Of a DNA stretch of 37,346 nucleotides, positions 8,959 to 18,979 are shown piece by piece. A program made the position numbers and the translations under genes. The DNA comes from Bacteroidota bacterium (lineage in GTDB: Bacteria > Bacteroidota > Bacteroidia > Chitinophagales > Saprospiraceae): NCBI GenBank assembly GCA_029561355.1, contig JAKQJD010000411.1, forward strand, positions 1 through 37,346, given 5' to 3'. The notes under the pieces are model-generated. The model was not told the DNA's origin. It saw nothing but the letters and a program-made list of their open reading frames with translations, and ran no database searches. Numbering within the stretch: the first letter of the stretch is position 1; each line of letters opens with the position of its first letter.

Positions 8959-11004
8959 ATGGCAAAAGAAAACAACCCTTCCCCCGATCACCAAGGCGCC
9001 ATGGAGATTTGGGACAACTACCGGCCCAGTCTGGATGCCGGCACATACCGCTTCGTATTCCAGCAAACGGTTCAGGTGGAAAGCGAGGCGGACCGGCATT
9101 ATTACCGCGACCAGCGGTTTCAGGTGCAGGCGCCGCGGTTTGCCGTGGCCGCTGAAGAATGGCAGGCGCAGTTCCCGCCCGCAGGAGGGCGCGGCGACTA
9201 CAGCAGGGTGCTACCCCACCTCGTGCTTCGCAGCCGAAGCCTGCCCTGGGAACGTCCGCTTCACTTGTCCACAGCCGGCCGGGCGCCCTGGCTGGCGTTG
9301 CTGGTATTTTCACAGGAAGAATATGAGTCTATCGGCGGTGAACGGGCGCTGCGGACGGCAGAACCGAAAGACCTGTTCGGCCCGCCCCCTCCGGGCGTTT
9401 TGCGCCCGGTCCTGCACCCCGAAAACGACACCACCGATACCATGCCCCGGGTACAGTTGCTGAATCTGCCCCTGGATGTATTTCGCTCGGTCAGTCCGGC
9501 AGCCGAAGACCTGCCGCTGCTGGCACACCTCCGCGCACTGGTTTCCGCTACCGGGACGGCCAAAGCCCAAACCACCGAAGACGGAAGGTTTGCCGTACTC
9601 GTGGCCAACCGTTTCCCCAGTGAAGGGGAAAATATCGTCCACCTCGTTTCCCTGGAAGGTTGGGAAAAAATACTGGAAAACCCTTCGGCCCCCAACACCC
9701 CCGCAGGCCAGCGCATGGAACTCGTCAGCCTGGCCAACTGGCGCTTCGTGAACGATCCGCAGGGCGCCCACACTTTTTACGGTCTGTCGGCCGCGCTGTC
9801 TGCGGGAGCGCTTCGGATAGAAACGGGAACACCCGATACCGCCGATACATACCTCGATGCCGCCTTCCAGCGCGGGTATGTGCCGCTGGCCTACCGCGCC
9901 CGGCAAAGCGATGCTGCCTGGAGTTGGTACCGCGGTCCGTTCAGCCCCGTTCGTACCGCCAACCACACCGCCGGTCCGTTCCAGCAGGCTGATGCCGCGC
10001 TCATTTTCGATCCCGATACCGGACTGACGGATATTTCCTACGCGGCCGCCTGGCAATGGGGGCGTTTGCAGGCCCTTGCGGCGCCGACATTTTCCGGAGC
10101 GCTGCGCAAATTTTGCCGGCCCGATGGTGGCGACCCTGCCCGGCAGATCGCCGATTTCCTGGAATTGCACCGGGGCGAAGCGCCGACGGATGCGCAAGAA
10201 AGCGCTCCATTGCGGGGCGATATGGCCGTAGCGCTGGAACTGGCGCGCTGGCTGCAACAACTGGCCCTGCTCGGCTCGCTGCCCATGACTTACATCGCTG
10301 CGCACAGCGACCTGCTGCCGGCCGAGTCGCTGCGTTTTTTTTACATCGACAACAACTGGATCAGTGCCTTGCTCGACGGGGCATTGAGCACGCTGCACCG
10401 TCGGCAGGCCGATATGCGTCAGCCGGATTTCACCGCTACAGAACGCCGCAAGGCGCTTTCCAGAATTATCACCCAGGAATACCGGCGATTAAAAGGCCTC
10501 GCACCCGGCGAAAAGGTGGATAATACTTTTCTGGACGAGCCCAAATCGGGTTTCCTGCTGCGTTCTGCACTCGTTTCCGGATGGCCGGGCATCGAGGTGG
10601 AAGTGAAAAGCGAAGGTGCAGCGCCTTCGCCCGACAACGTAATTCCGGCCTTGCTGCGACTGGAACAGGTGGCCGGCGGCGTTTTGGCCGGCCTGGTGCG
10701 CGGCACCATCCGGCAGGCAACTTTCCGCGAGCCGCACGAAGGCCTGAGTTTCGGTATCAGCGGCGAAGACACCATCCGAATGCGCGACGGAAACGGCCGG
10801 TACCTCGGGCAGGCGGATACAGTGCTGAAAGACATCGGAAAGACGTACAACCGGGCAACAAAAGCCGCCGGCGTATTGAATATCCGGGCGCTGGCAGAAG
10901 CATTGGGCAAAAAGTCCGGCAAGCCCACCGCCGGCGCTGCCGCCTTCGCACTGCAAATGATCCAGTCGCCCACCGAACAAACATTTGAATGGAACCCAAA
11001 ATAG
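8959..11004 (+). CDS. Unknown protein (681 aa), second gene of giant-protein locus
   Basis: No function can be assigned. I chose the ATG at 8959 (MAKENNPSP) because the frame upstream of it runs through the low-complexity inverted repeat. There is no signal peptide. Recognisable conserved-looking blocks are RVLPHLVLRSRSLPWERPL near residue 80, PWLALLVF near 112, FYIDNNWISALLDGALSTLH near 461, SGFLLRSALVSGWPGIEVEV near 530 and EGLSFGISGEDTIRMRDG near 594. From memory, blocks like the last three occur in long hypothetical proteins of other bacteria found near DUF6603 genes; I cannot verify this here. It ends 7 bases before the next ATG, so it is certainly co-transcribed with it. Confidence 0.85.
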   Translation: MAKENNPSPDHQGAMEIWDNYRPSLDAGTYRFVFQQTVQVESEADRHYYRDQRFQVQAPRFAVAAEEWQAQFPPAGGRGDYSRVLPHLVLRSRSLPWERPLHLSTAGRAPWLALLVFSQEEYESIGGERALRTAEPKDLFGPPPPGVLRPVLHPENDTTDTMPRVQLLNLPLDVFRSVSPAAEDLPLLAHLRALVSATGTAKAQTTEDGRFAVLVANRFPSEGENIVHLVSLEGWEKILENPSAPNTPAGQRMELVSLANWRFVNDPQGAHTFYGLSAALSAGALRIETGTPDTADTYLDAAFQRGYVPLAYRARQSDAAWSWYRGPFSPVRTANHTAGPFQQADAALIFDPDTGLTDISYAAAWQWGRLQALAAPTFSGALRKFCRPDGGDPARQIADFLELHRGEAPTDAQESAPLRGDMAVALELARWLQQLALLGSLPMTYIAAHSDLLPAESLRFFYIDNNWISALLDGALSTLHRRQADMRQPDFTATERRKALSRIITQEYRRLKGLAPGEKVDNTFLDEPKSGFLLRSALVSGWPGIEVEVKSEGAAPSPDNVIPALLRLEQVAGGVLAGLVRGTIRQATFREPHEGLSFGISGEDTIRMRDGNGRYLGQADTVLKDIGKTYNRATKAAGVLNIRALAEALGKKSGKPTAGAAAFALQMIQSPTEQTFEWNPK

Positions 11005-11011
11005 AACGATC

Positions 11012-14000
11012 ATGCCTTCACCGAACGAATACCTTTTAGTGCCCCTCAAAGTGCAGGCCCTGGTCATCGAAAAGGATGTGATCGACCGGGCCACGCCTGC
11101 ACGGAACGAACAGACCGGCGAAAACAATCCCGTGGCCGGAAAGTGGTCGCCCCGCAGCCGCAACTACAACCGCACCATCCATACCTTCGCACCGGTCGTT
11201 CCCGAACCTTTTTTCGATGCGCGCGCGGCACAGGGCGCCAGGCCGGGAAAAGCGCCGGTTTTTGTACAGGAAGATGCGGCGCCGGCCGACAAAGATCGGG
11301 GCGTATACCTGCACTGGGTGGTTCCGCAAGGGCTGCGCCAGTCCTACCAGGCAGGCGAACTCCATTTCCCTGCCCTGCCCGATCAATGGCTGGTGGTGCG
11401 CTGGGCGCGTGGCAAAGGGGCGGAGAACAATTCCCTGAAAGCGGTGGTGCTCGATTCCAGCGTTATCGGTGGCGATGCACAATCCGCAAGCCTGCTCGTG
11501 CCGGGGCGTACCGATGAAAACGCGCCCGCCATCGTATCCCGGCGGATCGGCGCAGCCCGCGCACTTGGCGATTACCGGCCGGAGGAGTTTCGCGACCGGG
11601 AACGCACCACGATCACCGCGCTGGGAAATGCCTACACCGGCTCCCAGACGTTTACCGGTTCCATTGCGGAAAACAGGAACGCACTTTCCTGGCACGACGA
11701 CCTGAACGACCTGCGTAGCAACGGCCAGGTGCCGCCGGAAACCACCCTGACGTATCTGGTGCTCGGCTGGTACCGGCGCCCGGAAGACGAGCCGCTACGC
11801 ACTATTCCGCCCCTGCTGGCGCCGCCGCCGCCGTTCCGCCTCGACCTGCGTTTTGAAACTGCGCTGACTGCCGGCGACGCCCGGGTGCTGGGCCGCCAGT
11901 TTGAAAAAAATGGAGTGCCCGTATCGAAAGAGTGTTTAGCCATTCAGTTCGATGCCGGATTGTCCGGCTGGTGGATTCGGGATGCCGGCGAACCGGGCCG
12001 CGTGTTTTTTGCCCGGAAAACCGGTTCCGCCATCGAGGTCGCCATTCACCTGCCTGCCTTCGTGCTGGGCAGCATCGGCTGGAGCCTGGGAACAGCCACG
12101 CCGCCGGAAAATACGTTAAATGCTTCCTGCCTTTTGCATGGCATGGTGGCCTATATAAACTACTGGAACCCTGAAACCTACCGGGGCCCCATACTCGGCT
12201 ACCCCGACGCGCCCGACGCGCAAGGCGGGCTGGGGCGCAGCCCGCTACCCATCAAGGTCGGCTTGGGCTATGCGGCGGAAGATGCGCTGGCAGCCCTGCT
12301 GGCCGAAGGAAAAGACCGCGCCGGACCGGAAGCCTGGAAAGCCCTCGAAGCCGTGATGCACCGGCAGGGAGACACGCTGATGAAAGGCTGGGACGAACCC
12401 GACCGGGAGTTAGCCGTTCATCAGAACTGGTTTACGGCGCAGGATGCCGGTCGCACCTGGTCGATCGGTCCTCTGAGCGCCGATGACGCTGACATTGATT
12501 CGGAAGACCCCAATTCAAAACCCAAACCTGCCCCCGGTCACCTGCAACGCCTGGCCGATATCAATCGGGAACAGTCAACGCTCAACCGCCTGGCCCGCCA
12601 GATCGCTGCGCTCCAGCAGGATCTGTACGCCCGGTGGTGGAAATTGTGCCAGTTGAACCGGCTGGACGCCCCGGAAGCCGCTGCGGTGGAAAAACAATAC
12701 CGGGCCTTGGCAGAAAGGCTGAAAACCCTGCAAGGCCGCCTGAAAACAGGAACCGGAGCACTTACAACCCGGCTGAATGAATTTCGCAGCCAACTGCAAA
12801 CAGCAGGATGGCAACTCCTCGACCAACCGGCCCCGCGTTTCTGGAAACCTGCCGACCCGGTCGTGGTGGTCCAGAACGCCGGGCGGCTCGGCAAACATCA
12901 ATTCGACCGGCCTTTGCCCTGCCGCAGGATCGATGCGCTGGTGACTTCCGGAGAAATCATAAAGAACGGGCAGGCTCAGCCACTGGGCGCCGCACTTCCG
13001 CCCGAACCGCTGATCGCTTTGATCGGGGAGCGGCTGCCGGGCCAGGCAGAAGTACTCGGCGCCCTGCTGCGGGAAGCCGCACTGGTGGAACGCGGCATGT
13101 TGGAACTGGCCGAAACAAGTCTTCCGCCTGCCGGAAAATTTTCCAGCAAGGAAACCTGGGATGCCTGGCGGGAACAACTCGATACCGTGCTGAACCGGGA
13201 TGAAAACGCGGGAGCAGCACCCGGCACCCGACTGCGCCTGAAGACAGGTGCATCGCCGGTTTCCAACAGGCACCTGGTCGATCTCTGGGGCACACAACCG
13301 TGGGCGCCCCTGTTCATCGACTGGGAAATCACCTGGGAACCCACAACAGCGGCCGGACAGGATTTCGGCGCCGACTGGACATTGGAAAATACCGACTACC
13401 GACCGCAAACCGCCCGCCCGCCAGTCGGAAAACCGGAACGCTTGCGTGGCCGCAGCCTCGTAGCCCCCATGGCCGGCAATTTTTTCAGGGATGCACTCGA
13501 CGAACTTCGCCGCCTGATCGGCGACCTCCGCGAGGATGTCGCAGCGGATCCGCCCGAACCCTTGCAGCGATTTCTCAGCCGCTATGGAGACTGGGGGCTC
13601 ACGCTACGCAAACTCCGGGACAGCGCTTTGCTCGGGCAGGCGTTGAGCGGTATGCAACAAGGCTTCCTCGGCCGGGATATTACACTGCCACACGTTTGGC
13701 CCAACCCGCAAGCCCCCTGGAATGCCGGGGTAACAACGGAAAACGGGCACGATGCAGCGGCTGCAAGCCTCCTGCAATCTCCTCGCCCCGGGCCGGATCA
13801 ATCGCCCCTGACACCCGGCCGGCTCAGTCCGCCCCGGGAATCTGCCGATCCCGATACGTTGTCCTTCGGCCTGTTGCGCGCCGGATCATTCCGCATCAGT
13901 CAGTTGTGGCTGGTCGACGATTTCGGCCAGTGGGCCGACCTAATCTACGGAGCCGATGCCAGTTTCACTTCCGGACAGGCCCTGTATCCGCGGGTGCAGT

Positions 14001-15067
14001 GGGATCAGCAGGCATCCGTCGTGATGCCGCCCCGCATACAGCAGCCGACCCGGCTGAATTTCCGTTTTTCGGCAGCAGCCGACCCGAACGTGGAAGGTAT
14101 CAACGACCCGACCGACCAACCCATCGCCGGCTGGGTATTTTACCACCACCTCGACCGCGCGCTGGTGCTCGCCGATCCGAAGGGGCGTTTACTGGGTGAA
14201 ATAGCGCTGATCGATGACAATACGGCAAACGGCCAGATATACTGGGAAAGTTTTGTGACGCCCGGAGCGGGTATGGAGCAGAGCCTGGCAGGGTTCGAGG
14301 GCGGACTAAAAGACTTTGCACGCGGCATCGCAGACCCTGTGCGCCTGCGCGACCTCCTGGCACTCACCGACCGGGTACTGGGAAATACCTGCCCTGCAAG
14401 CGGTGAACAGCACGTCGACCGCTTGCAGGGCCGGCCATTGGCACTGGTACAGGCCAGTATCGGCCTCGAACTGTTCGGAGATGCCTGGAGCGACCCCGAA
14501 AAAGAAACCGCCCGCTCTGGCGGCCCCACCGGCGATCCTGGGCTTGACCGCTTGAAGTTGCCTGTGAAACTCGGAAGCAAAAACGAGCAGGACGGTTTAA
14601 TCGGCTATTTTACAGGCGGCAGCGAAGGATTTAAACACATTATTCCGACGGAATGGCCCGGCCTTCAAACAGAACTGTCAGCGCTGAAGTCCGGCTACGT
14701 CGCCAACCCGCAACAGCAGGGTGTGCGGATCGGATTCGGCGCTCCGGCCCGTCTGACCCTGCTGATGGACCCGTACGGTACGGTTCAGGCCGCTCCGGGT
14801 ATCGTGCCGGTTAAATCGATCGGTCTGCCGCCGGCGTATCTGGAAGAAACCCTTCAACGGCTGGAACAATCATTCCGGGTAGGCCCGGTCCTGATAGCGG
14901 GCGGGCAGTTTAACCTGCCGGTGGCCTCCGGGCAACCCGGCAAATGGTATTTCAACATACCCGACGGGCAAGAAGCACCCATTTATCCTACCGACCCGAA
15001 GCAGTTCTCCGACCAGGCTATTGTTACCGCATTCGAAGGACGGATCACCCTGCGGCAGGACGATTAA
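11012..15067 (+). CDS. Giant unknown protein (1351 aa) with central coiled coil
   Basis: I do not recognise a named family. The ATG at 11012 (MPSPNEYLLVPLKVQALV) starts 7 bases after the preceding stop. The N-terminal third contains RGVYLHWVVPQGLRQ near residue 96 and PALPDQWLVVRWARG near 120; a Leu-His-Trp plus RWLVVR-type pair is something I recall from hypothetical proteins in other phyla. Residues about 510-600 form a long heptad-like helix (INREQSTLNRLARQIAALQQ onward), likely a coiled coil for oligomerisation. The C-terminal half has many Pro/Gly-rich beta-like segments (FRISQLWLVDDFGQWADL near 960; KWYFNIPDGQEAP near 1310). There is no signal peptide and no transmembrane segment. Position and size suggest it forms a complex with its neighbours. 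Confidence 0.85.
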   Translation: MPSPNEYLLVPLKVQALVIEKDVIDRATPARNEQTGENNPVAGKWSPRSRNYNRTIHTFAPVVPEPFFDARAAQGARPGKAPVFVQEDAAPADKDRGVYLHWVVPQGLRQSYQAGELHFPALPDQWLVVRWARGKGAENNSLKAVVLDSSVIGGDAQSASLLVPGRTDENAPAIVSRRIGAARALGDYRPEEFRDRERTTITALGNAYTGSQTFTGSIAENRNALSWHDDLNDLRSNGQVPPETTLTYLVLGWYRRPEDEPLRTIPPLLAPPPPFRLDLRFETALTAGDARVLGRQFEKNGVPVSKECLAIQFDAGLSGWWIRDAGEPGRVFFARKTGSAIEVAIHLPAFVLGSIGWSLGTATPPENTLNASCLLHGMVAYINYWNPETYRGPILGYPDAPDAQGGLGRSPLPIKVGLGYAAEDALAALLAEGKDRAGPEAWKALEAVMHRQGDTLMKGWDEPDRELAVHQNWFTAQDAGRTWSIGPLSADDADIDSEDPNSKPKPAPGHLQRLADINREQSTLNRLARQIAALQQDLYARWWKLCQLNRLDAPEAAAVEKQYRALAERLKTLQGRLKTGTGALTTRLNEFRSQLQTAGWQLLDQPAPRFWKPADPVVVVQNAGRLGKHQFDRPLPCRRIDALVTSGEIIKNGQAQPLGAALPPEPLIALIGERLPGQAEVLGALLREAALVERGMLELAETSLPPAGKFSSKETWDAWREQLDTVLNRDENAGAAPGTRLRLKTGASPVSNRHLVDLWGTQPWAPLFIDWEITWEPTTAAGQDFGADWTLENTDYRPQTARPPVGKPERLRGRSLVAPMAGNFFRDALDELRRLIGDLREDVAADPPEPLQRFLSRYGDWGLTLRKLRDSALLGQALSGMQQGFLGRDITLPHVWPNPQAPWNAGVTTENGHDAAAASLLQSPRPGPDQSPLTPGRLSPPRESADPDTLSFGLLRAGSFRISQLWLVDDFGQWADLIYGADASFTSGQALYPRVQWDQQASVVMPPRIQQPTRLNFRFSAAADPNVEGINDPTDQPIAGWVFYHHLDRALVLADPKGRLLGEIALIDDNTANGQIYWESFVTPGAGMEQSLAGFEGGLKDFARGIADPVRLRDLLALTDRVLGNTCPASGEQHVDRLQGRPLALVQASIGLELFGDAWSDPEKETARSGGPTGDPGLDRLKLPVKLGSKNEQDGLIGYFTGGSEGFKHIIPTEWPGLQTELSALKSGYVANPQQQGVRIGFGAPARLTLLMDPYGTVQAAPGIVPVKSIGLPPAYLEETLQRLEQSFRVGPVLIAGGQFNLPVASGQPGKWYFNIPDGQEAPIYPTDPKQFSDQAIVTAFEGRITLRQDD

Positions 15068-15091
15068 AAAGTTTACAACAACAAAATTATT

Positions 15092-18000
15092 ATGGCAAAT
15101 ACCACCTTGCAGCAAGCCCCCAACACCCAGGCCGATTCTTTTATCCGCATACAGGTTTTCATTCCGGCGCAGGAACCTGCCGCCCGCCTGTTGATCGATT
15201 TCAATTTTTCGGCAGAATCGCTGGACGAAAAAGTGCTGCAAGCCGCCAGAAAAGCGCCCGATAATGACGACCTGATGGAAACACTGAACGGCATCGTTCA
15301 GTTAAATGACAACCCCGGCAACTGGAAAGCCTGGGCAATGGCCGGCCGGAAAAACGTGGTAACCGTAAGATTGTCCAACCACCTCGACGCGGACAAAAAC
15401 AAACTGCCTGCCGACCAATGGAGCCAGGGAAACTTCACTTTGGGAGTTCCCCGTACATCTGTCCAGAAAAACGTCGGATTCAGCCTGAATTACCAGGTCA
15501 GAGACGCATCCAACCGGAAAGTTATCCAGGAAGGCCACGTCGATATCGAACTCGCTCCGGCAGGCAGCGGCGCCGACCCGATACCGGTGGTGCGCCTGTG
15601 GACCGACCAGAAAAGCCCTACCGCACTCGATCCGGGCACGAAAGTAAAGATCAGTTGGCGGGTGGACGATGCCGTTTCCGGCGTTCTGAAAGGCCCTTTA
15701 CCGGGCGATGCCCAACAAATGACCTTGCAGGACGGCAACGATTCGAGGTATGACCTGAGCGCCGGCTCGATATACGTCCGGATAGCAGGTTCGCAGATTT
15801 ACCTGTTGCAGGCTACCGTAAAAACGAAAAGCGGCGCGAAGGTAGACGTAGAGCGAAACCTCGTCCTCGACATCGCTTCGCTTGGCAAAAAAGCATTTCT
15901 GCACATTTTCCCGGATTACATCCTTCCGTACGCAAGGGTGCGGGCCTACTGGGCTGCCTGGGGCGTTAGTTCCGCTACCCTGATCGGTCTGGGAAAAAGC
16001 CAGCGACTGCTACCGACGGGCGGAAACAGCAACCGTTCTCCCGAAGACGATCAGGAAGGCGAAGGCGATAAATATTTTCGCACCGGCGATCGGGACGCCG
16101 ACATTTCCCTGCAAATTACCCTGGGCAATAAAGCGCCTGAAACGGCCGGTACCAGCACTATTCACGTCGTTTCCTGGAAAGATATCGAGACCGAAGGCCC
16201 GTTTAAACAGATCGGCCCCGTCCCGCTCGGCCTGGCGGTGGCATGGTCGGAAAGCAGGAATACAGGCAAACTCATCGGCTGCAACTACGACGGCATCTGG
16301 ATGACCGACGTGGGCCTGGGCGATTTCGACACCCGCGAAGCCCGGCCGAAAAGAAGCCTTGCAGCCGAATTCGCGCCCCCGGAAGTCAAATTAAAAAAAC
16401 GCCTCGAACCCGTTGCTTTGGGCGAGGTAGCGGAATGGTTTGCGGTGACGGCACTCGGCGAAGGGTTCGCTGCCCTCCTCCGCCCGAAAGCGGGCGGCGA
16501 TCCGGCGCTGGTGCGTTTCGATCTGGAGAAAAAAGAAATCAGTCGCAAAACCCTTCCCGGCAGCCTGCGCACATGGGTGAGCAACCGAACCGCCAGCATC
16601 GACCTGATGGTATTGGGCGAGCGGCTGTTCCTGCGCGTTGCCGTTGCGCTGCCGGAGCATGCCTGGCACAGCGAAGCATGGTCGACGAAAGGTCTGGACG
16701 ACCGCGACGGCTGGCGGGAGGAACCGCTGCCTGCCGGTCTGCCGGGTTTCCGCTTTACCACGATCGGACAAGTCATGTATGCGCTACAGCCCGAAACCGG
16801 CCGTCTCCTTCAATTCGGCTTACAACCGGACGGGCGCTTGAGCGACCCGCGCATGGCTGCTCCGGCAGTCGATGGCAAAGGCCGTTCGCTGGTCGCCACC
16901 GGGCTGCCGGTAGCGGTCGGGAACGTACTGGCCGTATTGGGCAGCCCCCGGCAGGAAAATGCGCAGGGAGAACAAAAAGAGCCGACCGATTGGGTGTACA
17001 ATCCGCAAACCGACCGCTGGACCGACGATTGCGGGCAAGGTTTGCCCCTGGAAGGCCGGGCCTGTGCCGCGTACCGCAACACCGAATCCAAACGCCTGTG
17101 GGTGGTCGATGGCGCCCGATTGTACACGCTACCCGTTGCCAACGGTGAAAACCTGTTTGCGCATGATTACCTGGAAGGCAACCAGAACCTGGAGTTGCCG
17201 GCGTATTTTGACGAAACTGCCCGCTTTGTTTTCACCAACCAGTTGTTGTTCGACCTGCTGCCCCCCGACGCCGTGTGCCAGGCGGCCGGATACTACGATA
17301 CCGTTTGTTCCGACGCAGCCCGGCATGCTCTATTTCCTTCGGGAAAAACCTGGGAGACGCTCGGCAAAAATGTTTCGGCCATACTCACCCTGCGCTATCG
17401 GAAAGACGACCTGCCCGGTTTCCGGCTGCACTGGCAAATCGGCCCTTCCGCAGATCCGAATACACGTTCCGTGCTCCAGGTAACGGCCCGGGCGAATACA
17501 TCGGGCGGCGCGGTTCAGTGGACCGTCGACACGGCATTTCTTTTTCTAACGCTCGTCGACGGCAAACCTTCGGCGGAGGTGCTGGCGCAAACGAGTATAA
17601 CGGCCCCGTCTCCCGACCTGAAGTTTTCTTTCCCATTGCCAAGCATCCGTAAAGCCTCCCTGGACCTGGCAATCATCAGCCCGACCGTTTTATCAAAAGA
17701 CGGGAAATATGCCTATGCCGCCAACGTACAGAACGGCGCGCTTTTGCTTAGTCAGATCGATCTGTCGACGCGGCAAGTAGTGAAAAGCGTGAGCCCCTGG
17801 CCTACGGCCTTTGGGGAACATTCACTGGCAATGATCGCCAGAGACAAGACGAGTATTTTTGCGGTTGCCGGCAATGCGCTCCATGCTTTTGATGAGCGCC
17901 TGCAGGAAACTCCCCTCACGATGATTGCTCCGCAAGTGGGAAATGTCAGCAACGACGTGGCAGTGGTACAGGATTTCACCATTACCGGCCTCATCGTTTC

Positions 18001-18763
18001 GACGGATCAAAAAGTGTACCTCGCAGGCGGCATTTTCATCCAGCCCTACCGGGGCGATCGAAACTGGTTGCCTATGGATTACATGGCTCGTATCGACCTG
18101 ACCAAGCCCGTGAATGGAAACCGGCTGGCCGTACTGCCCAAAAACAATTACAATGAGATGCTGGCCGATTCGCCCGTTCCCATGGCCATTTCCAAAAACA
18201 ATGCAAAAGTGTACGCCGCGCTGCGCAATCACGACCTGCTCGTGATAGATACCGCCAGTTTTTCCATCAGTTATCCCGACAAACAGGAGCACAAACACCA
18301 ATGCCTGTACCTTTCCGACGACGGCCAACGCCTGTACAGCATTATCGAAGGCAATCCGGCTATGCAACTCCTGAAACTGAACCCCGGCGATCTGAAAACG
18401 GAGAAATCCCTGCCGCTCGATGCACCTTCGCAATACGTGAATTTGTCGGGCTACGGCGCCCCCGCTCCCTACGTCTCTATTGGCGAGTATTTCCGGTATC
18501 TTCCCTCCTGCGACCTGCTGGAATCGCCGCAGGGGGAAGACCTGATCGTGGCCTACGGCAACAGCATCCGCGTGGTAGACCTGTCAACCTGGACGATTCG
18601 TCAGACCATTGCCCTCGATACCTGTGTACGCCTGCTGCAAGTGCTGGAAGGACCGATGCATACCTGGAAAATCAGGGCCTGGGGAAGAGCGGCCGTAGAT
18701 CCACAGGGCAGGGTGCTCGATAACAAAACTGTGCTGTATGAGGTGCTGGTGGGGAGAGGGTGA
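15092..18763 (+). CDS. Giant double beta-propeller-like protein (1223 aa)
   Basis: Fourth gene of the locus, starting 24 bases after the previous stop. There is no signal peptide. Domain reading: residues 1-160 beta-rich N-domain; about 165-285 an Ig-like segment (PGTKVKISWRVDDAVSGVL); about 370-690 a first propeller-like array of Kelch-type blades (GLAVAWSESRN, WVYNPQTDRWTDD); about 700-850 a jelly-roll-like beta segment (GFRLHWQIGPSADPN, QWTVDTAFLFLTLVDG); about 855-1223 a second propeller of YVTN-type blades (VLSKDGKYAYAANVQNG, LYLSDDGQRLYSIIEG, IRVVDLSTWTIRQTI). Propellers usually bind partners or carbohydrates rather than catalyse; no active-site motif is evident. Its precise role is unknown. 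Confidence 0.85.
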   Translation: MANTTLQQAPNTQADSFIRIQVFIPAQEPAARLLIDFNFSAESLDEKVLQAARKAPDNDDLMETLNGIVQLNDNPGNWKAWAMAGRKNVVTVRLSNHLDADKNKLPADQWSQGNFTLGVPRTSVQKNVGFSLNYQVRDASNRKVIQEGHVDIELAPAGSGADPIPVVRLWTDQKSPTALDPGTKVKISWRVDDAVSGVLKGPLPGDAQQMTLQDGNDSRYDLSAGSIYVRIAGSQIYLLQATVKTKSGAKVDVERNLVLDIASLGKKAFLHIFPDYILPYARVRAYWAAWGVSSATLIGLGKSQRLLPTGGNSNRSPEDDQEGEGDKYFRTGDRDADISLQITLGNKAPETAGTSTIHVVSWKDIETEGPFKQIGPVPLGLAVAWSESRNTGKLIGCNYDGIWMTDVGLGDFDTREARPKRSLAAEFAPPEVKLKKRLEPVALGEVAEWFAVTALGEGFAALLRPKAGGDPALVRFDLEKKEISRKTLPGSLRTWVSNRTASIDLMVLGERLFLRVAVALPEHAWHSEAWSTKGLDDRDGWREEPLPAGLPGFRFTTIGQVMYALQPETGRLLQFGLQPDGRLSDPRMAAPAVDGKGRSLVATGLPVAVGNVLAVLGSPRQENAQGEQKEPTDWVYNPQTDRWTDDCGQGLPLEGRACAAYRNTESKRLWVVDGARLYTLPVANGENLFAHDYLEGNQNLELPAYFDETARFVFTNQLLFDLLPPDAVCQAAGYYDTVCSDAARHALFPSGKTWETLGKNVSAILTLRYRKDDLPGFRLHWQIGPSADPNTRSVLQVTARANTSGGAVQWTVDTAFLFLTLVDGKPSAEVLAQTSITAPSPDLKFSFPLPSIRKASLDLAIISPTVLSKDGKYAYAANVQNGALLLSQIDLSTRQVVKSVSPWPTAFGEHSLAMIARDKTSIFAVAGNALHAFDERLQETPLTMIAPQVGNVSNDVAVVQDFTITGLIVSTDQKVYLAGGIFIQPYRGDRNWLPMDYMARIDLTKPVNGNRLAVLPKNNYNEMLADSPVPMAISKNNAKVYAALRNHDLLVIDTASFSISYPDKQEHKHQCLYLSDDGQRLYSIIEGNPAMQLLKLNPGDLKTEKSLPLDAPSQYVNLSGYGAPAPYVSIGEYFRYLPSCDLLESPQGEDLIVAYGNSIRVVDLSTWTIRQTIALDTCVRLLQVLEGPMHTWKIRAWGRAAVDPQGRVLDNKTVLYEVLVGRG

Positions 18764-18872
18764 GGTTCACTTTTTATGGTCTGCCGCGCTGTCGTCGTCC
18801 CGTTTTCCCGAACCTGTTGAATAAAGTACGTTCCTGTAGGCAGGTCGGTTTTTTTAAAAAATTGTTGGCTAA

Positions 18873-18894
18873 TTTATACCCGAAAAGGTATAAA
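18873..18894. promoter_or_regulatory. Palindromic operator-like site 1
   Basis: Perfect 8-base inverted repeat TTTATACC-N6-GGTATAAA. Together with the second site 41 bases further on (centre to centre, about four helical turns) it forms a paired operator. Such short palindromes are typical targets of HipB/Xre helix-turn-helix repressors. The remnant of hipA directly downstream supports that assignment, but the repressor gene itself is absent from the window. Confidence 0.65.
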
Positions 18895-18914
18895 CGCTTC
18901 CCATACGCACTTGT

Positions 18915-18934
18915 TTATACCCGATATGGTATAA
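18915..18934. promoter_or_regulatory. Palindromic operator-like site 2
   Basis: TTATACC-N6-GGTATAA, the same half-sites as the site at 18873 with a different spacer (CGATAT against CGAAAA). The conserved arms and variable spacer are what a dimeric repressor binding site would look like. It precedes the hipA 3' remnant by less than 50 bases, far too little room for hipB and most of hipA. Confidence 0.65.
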
Positions 18935-18979
18935 TCTGCGAACAGGAACCGGGAAAGAAACCCTGCGGCTGGATTATGC

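Noticed and set aside
4280..18763. Prophage, type VI or extracellular contractile injection system
   Set aside because: No sheath, tube, baseplate, spike, ATPase or lysis-type proteins are recognisable in or around the locus.
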